This document shows positions 30,893 through 40,917 of a stretch of 64,000 bases of DNA, one piece after another. Made by a program: the position numbers and the translations under genes. Origin of the DNA: Psychrobacter okhotskensis (GTDB lineage Bacteria; Pseudomonadota; Gammaproteobacteria; Pseudomonadales; Moraxellaceae); contig NZ_JABRVQ010000009.1 in the NCBI RefSeq assembly GCF_013248965.1, positions 1 to 64,000 on the forward strand. The letters are read 5' to 3'. The notes beneath the pieces are model-generated. The model did not search any database and had not been told where the DNA came from. It worked only from the letters and a program-made list of their open reading frames with translations. Numbering within the stretch: position 1 is the stretch's first letter; each line of letters starts with the position of its first letter.

Positions 30893-32419
30893 TTATGCCT
30901 CAAGCACAGTTAACGTCACACCCCACTTGGCAAACTGCTCCACCTCATTATGTAAATCTGATAATAAGAACGCATAATGCTCATTGTTATCCGTCACTGT
31001 GATTTGCCAACAGTTGGTATCAACGACTTGAAGCTGCAACGTTGGTAGTTCGTTATCGCTACGGCTGTGATGCGCGAGTACGGCTAACCGTAACAATAAG
31101 CATAAATACACCAGCGAATCACCGCCAATAGTACCAGTCTGCTCTAACATATCCGATTTGAGCTTGCGGCGATGATTGAGCATCAGCTGCGCCATACGCT
31201 TTTGATCGACTTGTGAAAACCCAGGAATATCAGAATGTTCAAGTAAATATGCGCTGTGCTTGTGGTAGCTACTGTGGCTAATGGCTAGGCCTATTTCATG
31301 CAAAAACGCTGCCCGCCTGAGCAAATCGCCATCGTCGCTACTGAGTGATAGCTTCGCCTTCACCTGTTCAAACAAATTGCGACTGGTTCTTACTACTTGT
31401 TTGGCTTGTTTTTTATCGCCTGAGTAGCGTTTAATAAGTGCCAGCACACTACGGTCACGCACGTCTTCACTGGCAAAGCGCCCCAACATGTCATACATAA
31501 CGCCTTCGCGTAGCGCGCCATCTGAGTAAACAATGGTCTCAATGCCCAGCACCTTCATCACCGCCCGTAGCACCGCCACGCCTGCGGGGAAGACGGCTTT
31601 ACGATGCTCCTTGACGCCTTCTAATTCAATGTCATTGACATTGCCAATCTTAATCAATAATTTTTCTAGTTTTTTGACGCCTTTATAAGTAATGCGTTCT
31701 TGCTCATCCGCCCAGCCTTTAGAGACGAGGACGTTACGCACCGCCTTAATCGTGCCACTAGAGCCAACCACACTACTCCAACCGGTTTTTTGGTAGCGAC
31801 CATTAATCGCTAATACTTCTTTGCGCGCGCCTGATATCGCATTGTTAAACGCTTCTTTGGTAATTTGCCCGTCATCAAAATATTTTTTGGTAAAGGCAAC
31901 ACAGCCCATCTGTAAACTTTCGGTCAATAGCGGATCGAACTCTTGACCAATGATGAACTCGGTCGAGCCACCGCCGATATCGATGACCAAACGCTTATCG
32001 CTACTGGCGTTGGTGTGCGAGACGCCCAAATAAATTAGACGCGCCTCTTCTCGTCCAGCGATGATTTCGATCGGCTTGGGTAAGATTTTATTGGCCCGAG
32101 TGATAAAGTCATTGGCATTCTTAGCTTGGCGCAAGGCATTGGTCGCCACCACACGAATACGCTCAGGTGGTACTGAATCAAGACGCGCCACAAACCGACT
32201 TAGACATTCAAGTCCTCGCTGTTCAGCCGCCGCGCCCAATATATTATTCTCATCCAATCCTGCTGCCAACTGCACCTTTTCGGACATCGAAACCACTTTT
32301 CGTACCTCACCGTGGTCAAGACGGGCAATGGCTAAATGAAAGCTGTTGGAACCAATATCAATGGCTGCCATCATTTCATCATCGGCGATCGGTGGGTTTG
32401 CTAGGTAGTTATTAGGCAT
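30893..32419 (-). CDS. ppx: exopolyphosphatase (Ppx/GppA family)
   Basis: A 508-residue enzyme of the actin-like ASKHA fold hydrolysing polyphosphate or pppGpp. AAIDIGSNSFHLAIAR is the first phosphate loop, VIDIGGGSTEFIIGQ the second, and an HD-type helical C-terminal domain (FLHEIGLAISHSSYHKHSAYLL) follows. The start at 32419 matches the E. coli Ppx N-terminus; an in-frame ATG at 32497 adds a hydrophobic leader not seen in the family. It is a single gene, divergent from the Mpo1-like gene. Confidence 0.9.
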   Translation of the reverse strand: MPNNYLANPPIADDEMMAAIDIGSNSFHLAIARLDHGEVRKVVSMSEKVQLAAGLDENNILGAAAEQRGLECLSRFVARLDSVPPERIRVVATNALRQAKNANDFITRANKILPKPIEIIAGREEARLIYLGVSHTNASSDKRLVIDIGGGSTEFIIGQEFDPLLTESLQMGCVAFTKKYFDDGQITKEAFNNAISGARKEVLAINGRYQKTGWSSVVGSSGTIKAVRNVLVSKGWADEQERITYKGVKKLEKLLIKIGNVNDIELEGVKEHRKAVFPAGVAVLRAVMKVLGIETIVYSDGALREGVMYDMLGRFASEDVRDRSVLALIKRYSGDKKQAKQVVRTSRNLFEQVKAKLSLSSDDGDLLRRAAFLHEIGLAISHSSYHKHSAYLLEHSDIPGFSQVDQKRMAQLMLNHRRKLKSDMLEQTGTIGGDSLVYLCLLLRLAVLAHHSRSDNELPTLQLQVVDTNCWQITVTDNNEHYAFLLSDLHNEVEQFAKWGVTLTVLEA

Positions 32420-32777
32420 AGGATATATCGTTACCGTGTTAGATAAAAAGGATAGGATATTTGCTGAAAAATAAGAAAACGGATAGATAAAAAACACAGC
32501 TCACTGAGCGAAACACAGCGAGTTTTGCCATTAAAGCATTTATGCCAAATAGTGGCAAGTAAGACGCAACCTTGGCTAGTACCCGATGACAACACAGACA
32601 AGTAGCCCACACTTGACGCTTGTGTTACTCATGGCGATTTGCTACATTAAAAATCATGAATATTGTAATAAAGAACAAACACTTACTTATCAAGCATAAG
32701 TTTTAATGAATTAAAAAATCTCTCAATGATTTGCCCTAATGCCTGTTTTCGATAGACGATTAGCAAGGAAGCTAAAA
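32420..32777. other. divergent spacer between ppx and the Mpo1-like gene
   Basis: This 358-bp AT-rich region must hold promoters for both genes. No clear operator, hairpin or additional frame was recognised. Confidence 0.5.
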
Positions 32778-33185
32778 ATGAATCAAGTTGCCACACAAAA
32801 CACTACGAAATATACCGACGCTGCTACTATCGGCACGGCCAAAAAAGACATCATGAAGACGGTCAGTCCAACGAAGCCAAACTTTTATGATTTTTATTTG
32901 GATGAACATCAAAATATGGCATGCCGACGACTGCATTTTGCAGGCAGTAGTTTTGGCTTATTAGGCTTGGCAAAGTCGGTCAAAACCCGTTCGCCAAAAC
33001 CATTACTCAAAGGCATCGCTGCAGGCTACGCTTGTGCTTGGGTCGGGCATTTCTTTTTTGAGAAAAACAAGCCCGCCTCTTTTAAATTTCCGCTAAAAAG
33101 CTTTGCCAGCGATTTTCGTATGTATAGCGACGTGCTACGCGGTAATGTAAGTTTAAAAGATCGCAAGTTTGATAAAGCGCGCTAA
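32778..33185 (+). CDS. Mpo1-like (DUF962) protein
   Basis: A 135-residue protein. After about 34 polar residues comes the DUF962/Mpo1 pattern: FYDFYLDEHQNMACRRLHFAG with His44 and His53, a hydrophobic pair of helices, and WVGHFFFEKNKPASF with His91. In yeast Mpo1 such His bind iron for alpha-oxidation of 2-hydroxy fatty acids. The start at 32778 is set by AAGGA; an in-frame ATG at 32739 lacks one. Bacterial members are uncharacterised as far as I know. Confidence 0.8.
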   Translation: MNQVATQNTTKYTDAATIGTAKKDIMKTVSPTKPNFYDFYLDEHQNMACRRLHFAGSSFGLLGLAKSVKTRSPKPLLKGIAAGYACAWVGHFFFEKNKPASFKFPLKSFASDFRMYSDVLRGNVSLKDRKFDKAR

Positions 33186-33221
33186 AGCTAGGCAGATGAT
33201 TGTTATAGAGAAAATATAAAA

Positions 33222-33256
33222 ACTGGGCTGCTAAAATAGCAGACCCGTTTTTTAGC
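33222..33256. terminator. terminator between the Mpo1-like gene and fadD
   Basis: GGGCTGCTA pairs with TAGCAGACCC with a one-base bulge, followed by TTTTTT. It lies between convergent genes. Confidence 0.7.
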
Positions 33257-33273
33257 TTTAATAAAACGCTGAT

Positions 33274-35028
33274 TTAGCGTAAGGATTTACGCAATATTTT
33301 ACCGACTGCTGTCTTAGGCAACTCATCGATAAACTCGTAGGACTGCGGGCGTTTATAGCCAGTCATACGTTCACTGGCAAAGGCTGCCAGCTCCTCAGCC
33401 GTTAAGCTCGAATCTTTTTTTACTACAAAAGCTTTGGGTACTTCACCGCTATGCGCATCTTCAATTCCGATGACCGCCACCTCGAGCACTTTTGGATGCT
33501 CAGTCAACGCTGCTTCTACTTCGTTAGGATACACGTTAAAGCCTGACACCAATATCATGTCTTTCTTACGATCAACGAGGGTCAAAAAGCCCTGTTTATT
33601 CAGTAGCCCAATATCACCTGATTTAAAGTAGCCATCATTAGTAAAGGTATCGCTATTGTCTTGGCGCCAATAACCCTGCATTACTTGTGGCCCTTTGATA
33701 CCGACTTCTCCCCGCGTTCCGATAGCACATGCTGAGCCATTGTCGTCTATGATTTTGATATCCATCATAGCGAGCGGTAGACCGACGCTACCATTAAAAC
33801 CATCTATACCTGGTGGGTTAAAAGAGATAACTGGCGCGGTCTCCGACATGCCATAACCTTCGTTGATAATCATGCCAGTGACTTGTTGCCATTGATCAGA
33901 CACTGCTTTGATAATCGCGGTGCCGCCCCCGATAGATAAGGCCAAGCGACTAAAATCAAGGCTAGCAAATTTTGGATGATGCAGCATCCCAATGAATAAG
34001 GTATTGACCGACGGAATGACATGCGGACGATGCTGCTCGATGGTCTTGACCAGCCCACCAATATCACGCGGGTTGGTGACCAGTATGTCTTCCCAACCAC
34101 CATAGATGCCGAGCAGACCACAAACGGTGAATGAGAAAATATGGTACAGCGGTAGCGGATTGAGTATTTTAATCTGCTCACTGCGACCTGTTTCAATCGC
34201 ACTGCCAAACATCGCATAACACTGACTGACATTGGCCATCACATTATAGTGTGTGAGCATCGCGCCTTTTGGCTTGCCAGTCGTGCCGCCCGTATACTGT
34301 AACAAGGCTAAATCTTCGCGCGTGATAGTAACGGGCTTATATTGCTCAGCGTGGCATGCACTCATAATGTGGGCAAAGCTGACACCCTGTGCTGAAGTAC
34401 TGTTTGTAGCGCTATCGTCTGTGGTTGTGCGAACACTGTTGGCTTGGCTATTAGTTGTGTTTGCTGTCTGGTCGATGCGCGTCAGTAAGGCGATATCGTT
34501 ATCGGCAGGTTCGGCATTGGGGTCTACGGAACAATGTACGACCAAGGATAATTGCGCTTTTACCTCTTCATCGAGCTGATCGTAAGCGGCTGTCATCCCA
34601 TCAAGGACGATCAATCCGCAGGCTTGAGAGTCAGTCAGCTGATGCGCCAATTCATAATGGGTATACATCGGATTGACATTGACCAATACCGCGCCTGCCC
34701 GTAGACAACCGAGCAATGCCACCGCGTACTGCAATATATTTGGCAGCTGTACGGCAATTCGTGCCCCTTTTTCGATATTTTCTGCTTGTAGAAAGGCAGC
34801 AAAACGGCGGCTAGCAATATCTAGTTGGGCAAAGGTTACTGTGGCTGCTCCCATACTAAAAGCCACCGACTCACTATGCTGCTCAATTTTTGGTTGTAGT
34901 AAATCCAGCAGATTGTGCTTACCTTCTAACACATCCAAGTTATTTTTTAGTCCATATTGCTCATAGGCGGCTTGCCACAATGGAGGAACCGTGGCGCTAG
35001 GCGAGTTATTTTCAAAGCTATTACTCAT
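33274..35028 (-). CDS. fadD: long-chain fatty acid-CoA ligase
   Basis: A 584-residue ANL ligase activating long-chain fatty acids at the inner membrane. The P-loop is YTGGTTGKPKG at 245-255, then GYGMSETAPV, KSGDIG and DRKKDMILVSGFNV, with the catalytic Lys in TAVGKILRKSLR at the extreme end. A Ser/Thr/Asn-rich insertion at about 188-214 is absent from E. coli FadD (561 residues). The start at 35028 has AAGGA upstream; longer in-frame starts (35052, 35151) do not. Confidence 0.93.
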   Translation of the reverse strand: MSNSFENNSPSATVPPLWQAAYEQYGLKNNLDVLEGKHNLLDLLQPKIEQHSESVAFSMGAATVTFAQLDIASRRFAAFLQAENIEKGARIAVQLPNILQYAVALLGCLRAGAVLVNVNPMYTHYELAHQLTDSQACGLIVLDGMTAAYDQLDEEVKAQLSLVVHCSVDPNAEPADNDIALLTRIDQTANTTNSQANSVRTTTDDSATNSTSAQGVSFAHIMSACHAEQYKPVTITREDLALLQYTGGTTGKPKGAMLTHYNVMANVSQCYAMFGSAIETGRSEQIKILNPLPLYHIFSFTVCGLLGIYGGWEDILVTNPRDIGGLVKTIEQHRPHVIPSVNTLFIGMLHHPKFASLDFSRLALSIGGGTAIIKAVSDQWQQVTGMIINEGYGMSETAPVISFNPPGIDGFNGSVGLPLAMMDIKIIDDNGSACAIGTRGEVGIKGPQVMQGYWRQDNSDTFTNDGYFKSGDIGLLNKQGFLTLVDRKKDMILVSGFNVYPNEVEAALTEHPKVLEVAVIGIEDAHSGEVPKAFVVKKDSSLTAEELAAFASERMTGYKRPQSYEFIDELPKTAVGKILRKSLR

Positions 35029-35200
35029 TAGGTCGCGTCCTTGCTCAGTCATTATCGTTGGTTTTAGAATAGCACAGCTTACTGTCTGTTTTATATATAG
35101 GATAATGACAGTATCTTTTGGCTGCCAACCATTTTTTACGATGATCAGCACTCAAAGTTAATTGCAAACACCCATAAGACTCGCTAAAATTTTGTCACAA

Positions 35201-35230
35201 AAAAAACCAGCACAGTAGCTGGTTTTTATT
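35201..35230. terminator. intrinsic terminator after hemL
   Basis: AACCAGC and GCTGGTT flank a 6-nt loop, with A-run and T-run on either side. hemL reads leftward into it. Confidence 0.85.
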
Positions 35231-35275
35231 TTTAAAATTTAAAACTTTGAGTTTTTAAAACGATGAATATTTAGA

Positions 35276-36577
35276 TTATGCTTTGGCCATTTCTGCAAAT
35301 ATCTCATCAGCGGCTTTGATTGACGCTTCAATGTCTGCTTCGCTATGTTTGATAGACATAAAACCCGCCTCATAAGCAGAGGGTGCCAGATAAATACCGC
35401 GATCGAGCATACCGTGAAAGAAGGTATTAAACACGGTCATATCGCACTCTGTCACATCATCAAAATTCTTTGGCGTTTCGGTTGCACTGTCTTTGACAAA
35501 GAACATGCCAAACATGCCGCCCAATTTATTGGTACGCATATTAATGCCATGTTTGTCCGCAGCTGCTTGGAAACCATCAACTAGATGGTCTACTTTCGCT
35601 GCTAATTCATCATAAAACCCGTCTGCCGTTAAGTCTTCAAACATAGCAATACCGGCACGCATCGCCAGTGGGTTGCCTGATAATGTGCCGGCTTGATAGA
35701 CACCGCCGAGTGGCGCAATACACGACATAATGTCTTTTTTACCACCGAAAGCGCCAACGGGCAAGCCTGCACCGATAATTTTACCAAAGCAAGTTAGGTC
35801 AGGGTCGATACCGAAATGCGCTTGTGCACCGCCAAGTCCAACACGAAAGCCCGTCATAACTTCATCAAAGATAAGCACTGAACCGTTGGCAGTACACTCT
35901 GCACGCAAGGTATCATGAAACTCTTGGCTCGGAATGACCATATTCATATTGCCAGCGATCGGCTCCAAGATAACGCAGGCAATTTCATCACCCCATTTTT
36001 CAAAGCAATCTTTAATCGCTTGTGGGTCATTATAAGGAATCGTAATCGTGTGCTTAGCGAAGTCTGCTGGCACGCCTTTTGACGTTGGCTCACCGATATC
36101 AAGCATACCTGAGCCTGCTTTTACCAATAAGCTGTCTGAATGTCCATGGTAACAACCTTCAAATTTGACGATTTTGTCTCGCTCAGTAAACCCGCGCGCT
36201 AAACGAATCGCACTCATGGTCGCTTCTGTGCCAGAGCTGGTCATACGAATCATCTCAACGCTCGGAACGATTTCGCAAATCTTATCAGCTACCGTCGTTT
36301 CAAACGGCGTTGGCGTACCAAAGCTGAGACCATCATCGGCCGCTTTTTTGACCGCATCGATGACTTTTGGATGCGCATGACCCAAAATCATGGGACCCCA
36401 CGAGCCGACATAATCGATATACGCATTGTCTTCGGTGTCATAAATCTTGCTACCATTGGCACGGTGCATGAAGATGGGCGTACCACCGACCCCTGCAAAG
36501 GCACGGACGGGCGAGTTGACGCCACCGGGAATATGCTTGCGAGCTTGGGCAAAAAGTTGTTCATTTTTAGTGCTCAT
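35276..36577 (-). CDS. hemL: glutamate-1-semialdehyde 2,1-aminomutase
   Basis: A 433-residue PLP enzyme converting the HemA product to 5-aminolevulinate. [27 protein letters not shown] and [10 protein letters not shown] are conserved, and Lys266 in [17 protein letters not shown] binds PLP. AAAGG precedes the ATG. It is a single transcription unit by its terminator. Confidence 0.97.
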   Translation of the reverse strand: MSTKNEQLFAQARKHIPGGVNSPVRAFAGVGGTPIFMHRANGSKIYDTEDNAYIDYVGSWGPMILGHAHPKVIDAVKKAADDGLSFGTPTPFETTVADKICEIVPSVEMIRMTSSGTEATMSAIRLARGFTERDKIVKFEGCYHGHSDSLLVKAGSGMLDIGEPTSKGVPADFAKHTITIPYNDPQAIKDCFEKWGDEIACVILEPIAGNMNMVIPSQEFHDTLRAECTANGSVLIFDEVMTGFRVGLGGAQAHFGIDPDLTCFGKIIGAGLPVGAFGGKKDIMSCIAPLGGVYQAGTLSGNPLAMRAGIAMFEDLTADGFYDELAAKVDHLVDGFQAAADKHGINMRTNKLGGMFGMFFVKDSATETPKNFDDVTECDMTVFNTFFHGMLDRGIYLAPSAYEAGFMSIKHSEADIEASIKAADEIFAEMAKA

Positions 36578-36870
36578 AATTATTACCTTTAGCTATTAGA
36601 GTTTAAAATTGATAGCCCATTGTAGCGATTATCGCGTCGCTCTTAAATCTTACTCACGAAAAAACACAGTAGCAGGCAATTTTCACAATAAATAATTGCT
36701 GCGATATTCTAAATATTCGTGGTTATGAATAGTTATAAGTAGTGAATAAAAGTAGTATTTATCAAAAAAAGGTAGCAAATCGTAATCGAATTTAACTTTG
36801 CTAAATTACTGCTACTTAGTCTATAGTAAAACAGCACCACAAACTTTTGTTGATAACGGAGTAAGCAAAC

Positions 36871-37257
36871 ATGGACACTATAGATAAGGATACTACAAAC
36901 ACGCAGCCCCTTGCGCTAATGAATAATCAAGAAGCTATAAACATTATCCAAGCGCTTATAGATGGCATTAACCCACTATCGGATGAACCTTTAGCCAACA
37001 GTAGCTTATGCTTGAATAGCGACATTCAACGAGCTTTGCAAGCGACTATCCCTGCGCTTGAAAGTCGAATCAGATACGATGAGCGCAAAGCCAAACTGCC
37101 TGCTAATGCTGGTTTGCCTTGGACTGACGAAGAAGACCAGCAGCTTATAGCAGCTTTTGATGAGGGTAATTCTATAGCTAACTTAGTTGAACAGCATCAA
37201 CGTACCAAAGGTTCAATCACTTCACGGCTGCTTAAGTTTGGCAAAATTGTTGGTTAA
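36871..37257 (+). CDS. small protein with a SANT/Myb-like C-terminal helix domain
   Basis: A 128-residue acidic protein. Residues 1-80 are helical and unrecognised. Residues about 85-128 read LPWTDEEDQQLIAAFDEGN, then VEQHQRTKGSITSRLLKFG, a short tri-helical motif resembling SANT/Myb domains and seen at the ends of various bacterial proteins. It lies about 95 bp upstream of the SWIM gene on the same strand, so the two may be cotranscribed. A DNA-linked role is inferred only. Confidence 0.65.
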   Translation: MDTIDKDTTNTQPLALMNNQEAINIIQALIDGINPLSDEPLANSSLCLNSDIQRALQATIPALESRIRYDERKAKLPANAGLPWTDEEDQQLIAAFDEGNSIANLVEQHQRTKGSITSRLLKFGKIVG

Positions 37258-37353
37258 TCACTGTATTTCAAGTACTCACTACAAGTACTCACTAAATGCT
37301 ATATTCGGTTTATAATTGAGCGAATCAATAGATAAATTAGTGAGGAGATAACG

Positions 37354-39426
37354 ATGGCGCTAGGTAAGCTCTCACGGCTTGAGCGATTATTTTTACCCAT
37401 CATCATTGAGCGTGGTATTGACTATAAAAATACGAACAGCGTTAGGCAGTTAATAGGACAAAAAATAACTGCCGATGCTATCGCTGCTGGCAAACAGCAA
37501 CAGTGGTCAGCTACTGTCTATGGTACTGATCGCTATCGAGTACAAGTAGAGCTTACTCAAATGCCTGATGGTGATATGGCCATTGAGGCGATGCACTGCT
37601 CATGTCCTTATGACGATTATTGCAAGCATCTAGGTGCCACGCTGTTATGTATTCGTGAGCTGCTTAAAAGCGGTCAAGCGCTTATAAAAGAAAATAGCGC
37701 TATTATAGCAAATGGCGGGTTAGACGACATCTCTATAATAGACAGTGAAGCGCTACTACAGTCTCTGGACATGCCAGCACTTAGAGGCTTTATCCAGCAA
37801 TGCCTGTTACACCATCCTAATATGTTAGATGAACTAGTCATTTGGTCAAGCGCGTATCAGGATAGTAAGGTTGCTGCTAGTGTTGCTGACAATGTCGGTA
37901 GTGCTATTAGTGTAACGCGCGACCCTAAAGTCATAACCTCCATGCGTCGGCAAATCAATACGATTTTAGACATCGATAATAAATATTATAACTGCCATGA
38001 TAGTTACGACTATGACTATGAATACGAAAGCGACTTTGATGAAGAGAACACCAAGTTTGAGCACTTATTTGCACAGTTTGGCAACCAACCTCAATATCAA
38101 ATCGCTTGTATCTTATACTGGCTTGAACAATTAATCGCTATCAGTGAAGAGTATCCAGAGATTGATGTCAGTCAAGGACTCTATACAGGATTTGCCAAGT
38201 TCGGTCGCATAGTATTTGGATTGGCTCAAGACCAAAATAAAGGTAAGCGCAACTATGACATAGACTACTGCCCCAGTTGGCGCGATGTTTTGAGTTTTTA
38301 TACTATCGACTTAGCAGATAAAGCGTTGCTGCAAGAGGTACAGCAACAAGTTAATGAGTGGCAAAGGGCTGGTAATATCAACGAAACGGGGTTGGACTGT
38401 CAGCCTGCGCGTGTGGCTTTTGATTTATATATTGCCAAGCAAGATTGGTACCCTGCAGTGATACTCTTAAACGAGCATATCGAGACGGAAAAATCCTCAA
38501 GATATGGCGACCATCAGCTTGAGGGTTTAGTGATGCTTAAAATTGCACTACTGGCTCATTTACAAGCCCCTGAACAGAACCAAAAATCGCTCGTCAATCA
38601 AAATATTGCTAATGAGCAAGTTAATGACGTATTGGCTGAATTTGCTTATTTGCCTAGTATTCGTCACTTATTAATAAAGCGCGCTTTAGATTTGGGCGCG
38701 TTAGATATTGTCTTGAGCTTACTCCATAAAGGCATTACCATCGCAGAAGAAAATGGTCATGCCGGTACCGTTACCGAGTGGCAAAAGCAGTTGGTAGACA
38801 TTTTGACACAAACAGATCATCTATCAGTAGATGCAGATACAACAGCCATTATTCGTCAAAATTGCAAAGCCTTAGCTTTTGATAGAGGCTCTATGATTGA
38901 TGAGCCCTACTATAAACAATGGCGCGAGACTTATCAGCCTGATGAATGGCAGCAAGTTATCAGTGCCGAACAAGAGCGCCTAAAACAGTCGATAAAAAAG
39001 AGTGAGTCTCAAACCAAACCACTTTTTATTGTTACAAACTCTAAACTTGAAATGCTAGCACAGATTTATGGGTTAGAAAAACAGACCGAAGCCTTGGTCG
39101 CTTTGCTAAAATGCCATCCTAATGCCAAGCTGCTAAAACAATACCAAGCGCAGATTATTGATATAGATGCGCCTTGGCTCATCGCATTTTATGCCCAGCG
39201 CTGGACACAAATGATAGAGAGTATAAATGGGCGTAAAGCGTATAAGGAGCTGGCACAAGATATTCAGCGTATGATAAATGACTTGCCATCGGGTATCGCG
39301 GTGTGGCAACCATTAGTTGATAAATGGCAAACAAGGTTCAGTGAGCATCCCAGAAAACCCGCCTTATTGGACGAGCTTAGCAACATACGCTGGTCTAAAA
39401 CATCCTACACACTAGACACGCCCTAA
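37354..39426 (+). CDS. SWIM zinc-finger protein, large
   Basis: A 690-residue cytosolic protein. The SWIM motif is Cys82-x-Cys84-x5-Cys90-x-His92 ([11 protein letters not shown]), preceded by beta strands that usually contact DNA or protein. The rest, about 110-690, is helical and repeat-like with no catalytic motif that I recognise; an Asp/Glu/Tyr-rich stretch lies at about 212-230. GAGGAG precedes the ATG. Its stop overlaps by four bases the stop of yjdM on the other strand. SWIM proteins often pair with SNF2 helicases, but none is adjacent. Confidence 0.8.
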   Translation: MALGKLSRLERLFLPIIIERGIDYKNTNSVRQLIGQKITADAIAAGKQQQWSATVYGTDRYRVQVELTQMPDGDMAIEAMHCSCPYDDYCKHLGATLLCIRELLKSGQALIKENSAIIANGGLDDISIIDSEALLQSLDMPALRGFIQQCLLHHPNMLDELVIWSSAYQDSKVAASVADNVGSAISVTRDPKVITSMRRQINTILDIDNKYYNCHDSYDYDYEYESDFDEENTKFEHLFAQFGNQPQYQIACILYWLEQLIAISEEYPEIDVSQGLYTGFAKFGRIVFGLAQDQNKGKRNYDIDYCPSWRDVLSFYTIDLADKALLQEVQQQVNEWQRAGNINETGLDCQPARVAFDLYIAKQDWYPAVILLNEHIETEKSSRYGDHQLEGLVMLKIALLAHLQAPEQNQKSLVNQNIANEQVNDVLAEFAYLPSIRHLLIKRALDLGALDIVLSLLHKGITIAEENGHAGTVTEWQKQLVDILTQTDHLSVDADTTAIIRQNCKALAFDRGSMIDEPYYKQWRETYQPDEWQQVISAEQERLKQSIKKSESQTKPLFIVTNSKLEMLAQIYGLEKQTEALVALLKCHPNAKLLKQYQAQIIDIDAPWLIAFYAQRWTQMIESINGRKAYKELAQDIQRMINDLPSGIAVWQPLVDKWQTRFSEHPRKPALLDELSNIRWSKTSYTLDTP

Positions 39427-39776
39427 GCTTTTTTAACGACGGAAGACTTAAGCTTCATGGGGCCATAGCCATCCAATTTACAGTCGATATCATGACCATC
39501 GGTGGCATCTGGCAATAGGCGAATGCTTTTGGCCTTAGTGCCTACTTTGATGACGAGTGATGAGCCTTTGACTTTTAAGTCTTTGATGACAGTCACAGCA
39601 TCGCCATCTTGCAGCTCGTTACCAACTGCATCACGAATGACCGCGTCTTGGTCTTCAGCTTGCGCTGCATCCGTCTCCGCTACCGTCCATTCATGAGCGC
39701 ACATGGGACATACCAGTAACGCGCCATCTTCATACGTATATTCAGCATCACATTTTGGGCAATTGGGTAAGCTCAT
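39423..39776 (-). CDS. yjdM: zinc-ribbon protein YjdM (PhnA)
   Basis: A 117-residue protein nearly collinear with E. coli YjdM. The N-terminal zinc ribbon uses Cys6, Cys9, Cys23 and Cys26, and the C-terminal SH3-like domain has [16 protein letters not shown] and [15 protein letters not shown]. The start at 39776 follows GAGGAAA. It was once called PhnA, but it is not the phosphonoacetate hydrolase, and its role is uncertain. Confidence 0.93.
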   Translation of the reverse strand: MSLPNCPKCDAEYTYEDGALLVCPMCAHEWTVAETDAAQAEDQDAVIRDAVGNELQDGDAVTVIKDLKVKGSSLVIKVGTKAKSIRLLPDATDGHDIDCKLDGYGPMKLKSSVVKKA

Positions 39777-40098
39777 AATTTCCTCGGCAGCCATCATCAT
39801 TTAGGTTTATTCTAGACCCAGCATAGACCTCAGCCTAGATATCACATTGTATCGTAACTCGCTACTTTTAACCAATTTGTGCACTTGAAAATGGGGTGCT
39901 CAGCCCTATTTATACCTTAACTTAGCGATTGGATAGGACGTTTTTTATCACAGGGTTTTTTGTGGTACTCTTCTTTAGCCGTAATGACTTTTGGACCATC
40001 TTGTCTGCAAATGGTAAAAACTTCGCTACCCCTCTTTAACCCTTGCGTTTTAGTGACCATATATTGATACATGCACGCTTATAAATAGGATAATAACA
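39777..40098. other. divergent spacer between yjdM and ygfZ
   Basis: A 322-bp region with no gene or strong hairpin seen. AGGATAA near the right end is the ygfZ ribosome site. Confidence 0.5.
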
Positions 40099-40851
40099 AT
40101 GACTCAAACTTCGAACGCTTCAACGCTGCCACAATTTTCTCAACTAACCATTCAAGGCGAGGATGCCGAAAAATTCTTACAGGGTCAGTTAACTTGTGAT
40201 GTCACCAAGCTCGGGCTTAGCTATCAAGCAGCGGCGCTTAGCAATTTAAAAGGTCGTATTGAGTTTGGCATTTGGATTAAAAAACAAGCAGAGAAACATT
40301 ACGACGTGGTTGTTAGTGGGGATTGCGCAGAGTCGCTACAATCGCATTTAAAAAAGTTTGGTGCCTTTTCAAAGTTCGATACGAGCGCGCCAACGCCGAT
40401 TTATCCTTGTGTGCTCGCTGATGAGCCGACTTTTAGTCATAAGGATGATCATAATAATGCTGAAGATACGCAAGCGTGGATGCAGTGTAGTATTGAAAAC
40501 GGCAATTATTGGATCGTGTCAGCAACGCAGGCCCAGTTTCAACCACAAGAGCTGCGTCTGCATCAGCGCGGCGGTATGGACTACGATAAAGGCTGTTATC
40601 TTGGTCAAGAAGTCATCGCTCGCATTTACTTTAAAGCAGCACCAAAAGCATTTTTGCATTATGTCAGCGGCATAGGTGACGTGCCAGCCGCAGGTGACAA
40701 GCTAGAGAAAATTCAGATAGTCAATGCGATTGCCACTGCCGAAGGCTTTGAGGCATTAGTGGTTGCCCGTCCTGAGCATTTGGCCGATAGCGAGCTTACG
40801 ATATTAGACTTACCGCCAGCACTACAAGCGGATGTGGCGCGCCAAAAGTAA
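40099..40851 (+). CDS. ygfZ: folate-binding tRNA-modifying protein YgfZ
   Basis: A 250-residue GcvT-like protein needed for some Fe-S enzymes such as MiaB. The diagnostic KGCYLGQE is at 164-171 with Cys166. LQGQLTCDV near the N-terminus is typical. It is shorter than E. coli YgfZ (326), missing mainly the end of the third domain. AGGATAA precedes the ATG. It lies 66 bp ahead of dadA on the same strand. Confidence 0.9.
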   Translation: MTQTSNASTLPQFSQLTIQGEDAEKFLQGQLTCDVTKLGLSYQAAALSNLKGRIEFGIWIKKQAEKHYDVVVSGDCAESLQSHLKKFGAFSKFDTSAPTPIYPCVLADEPTFSHKDDHNNAEDTQAWMQCSIENGNYWIVSATQAQFQPQELRLHQRGGMDYDKGCYLGQEVIARIYFKAAPKAFLHYVSGIGDVPAAGDKLEKIQIVNAIATAEGFEALVVARPEHLADSELTILDLPPALQADVARQK

Positions 40852-40917
40852 CGCCAAATAACCAAAACAGTAAGCACTATTTAAAGCACTTTTACTAAAA
40901 ACGCAACAGAGCAATCT

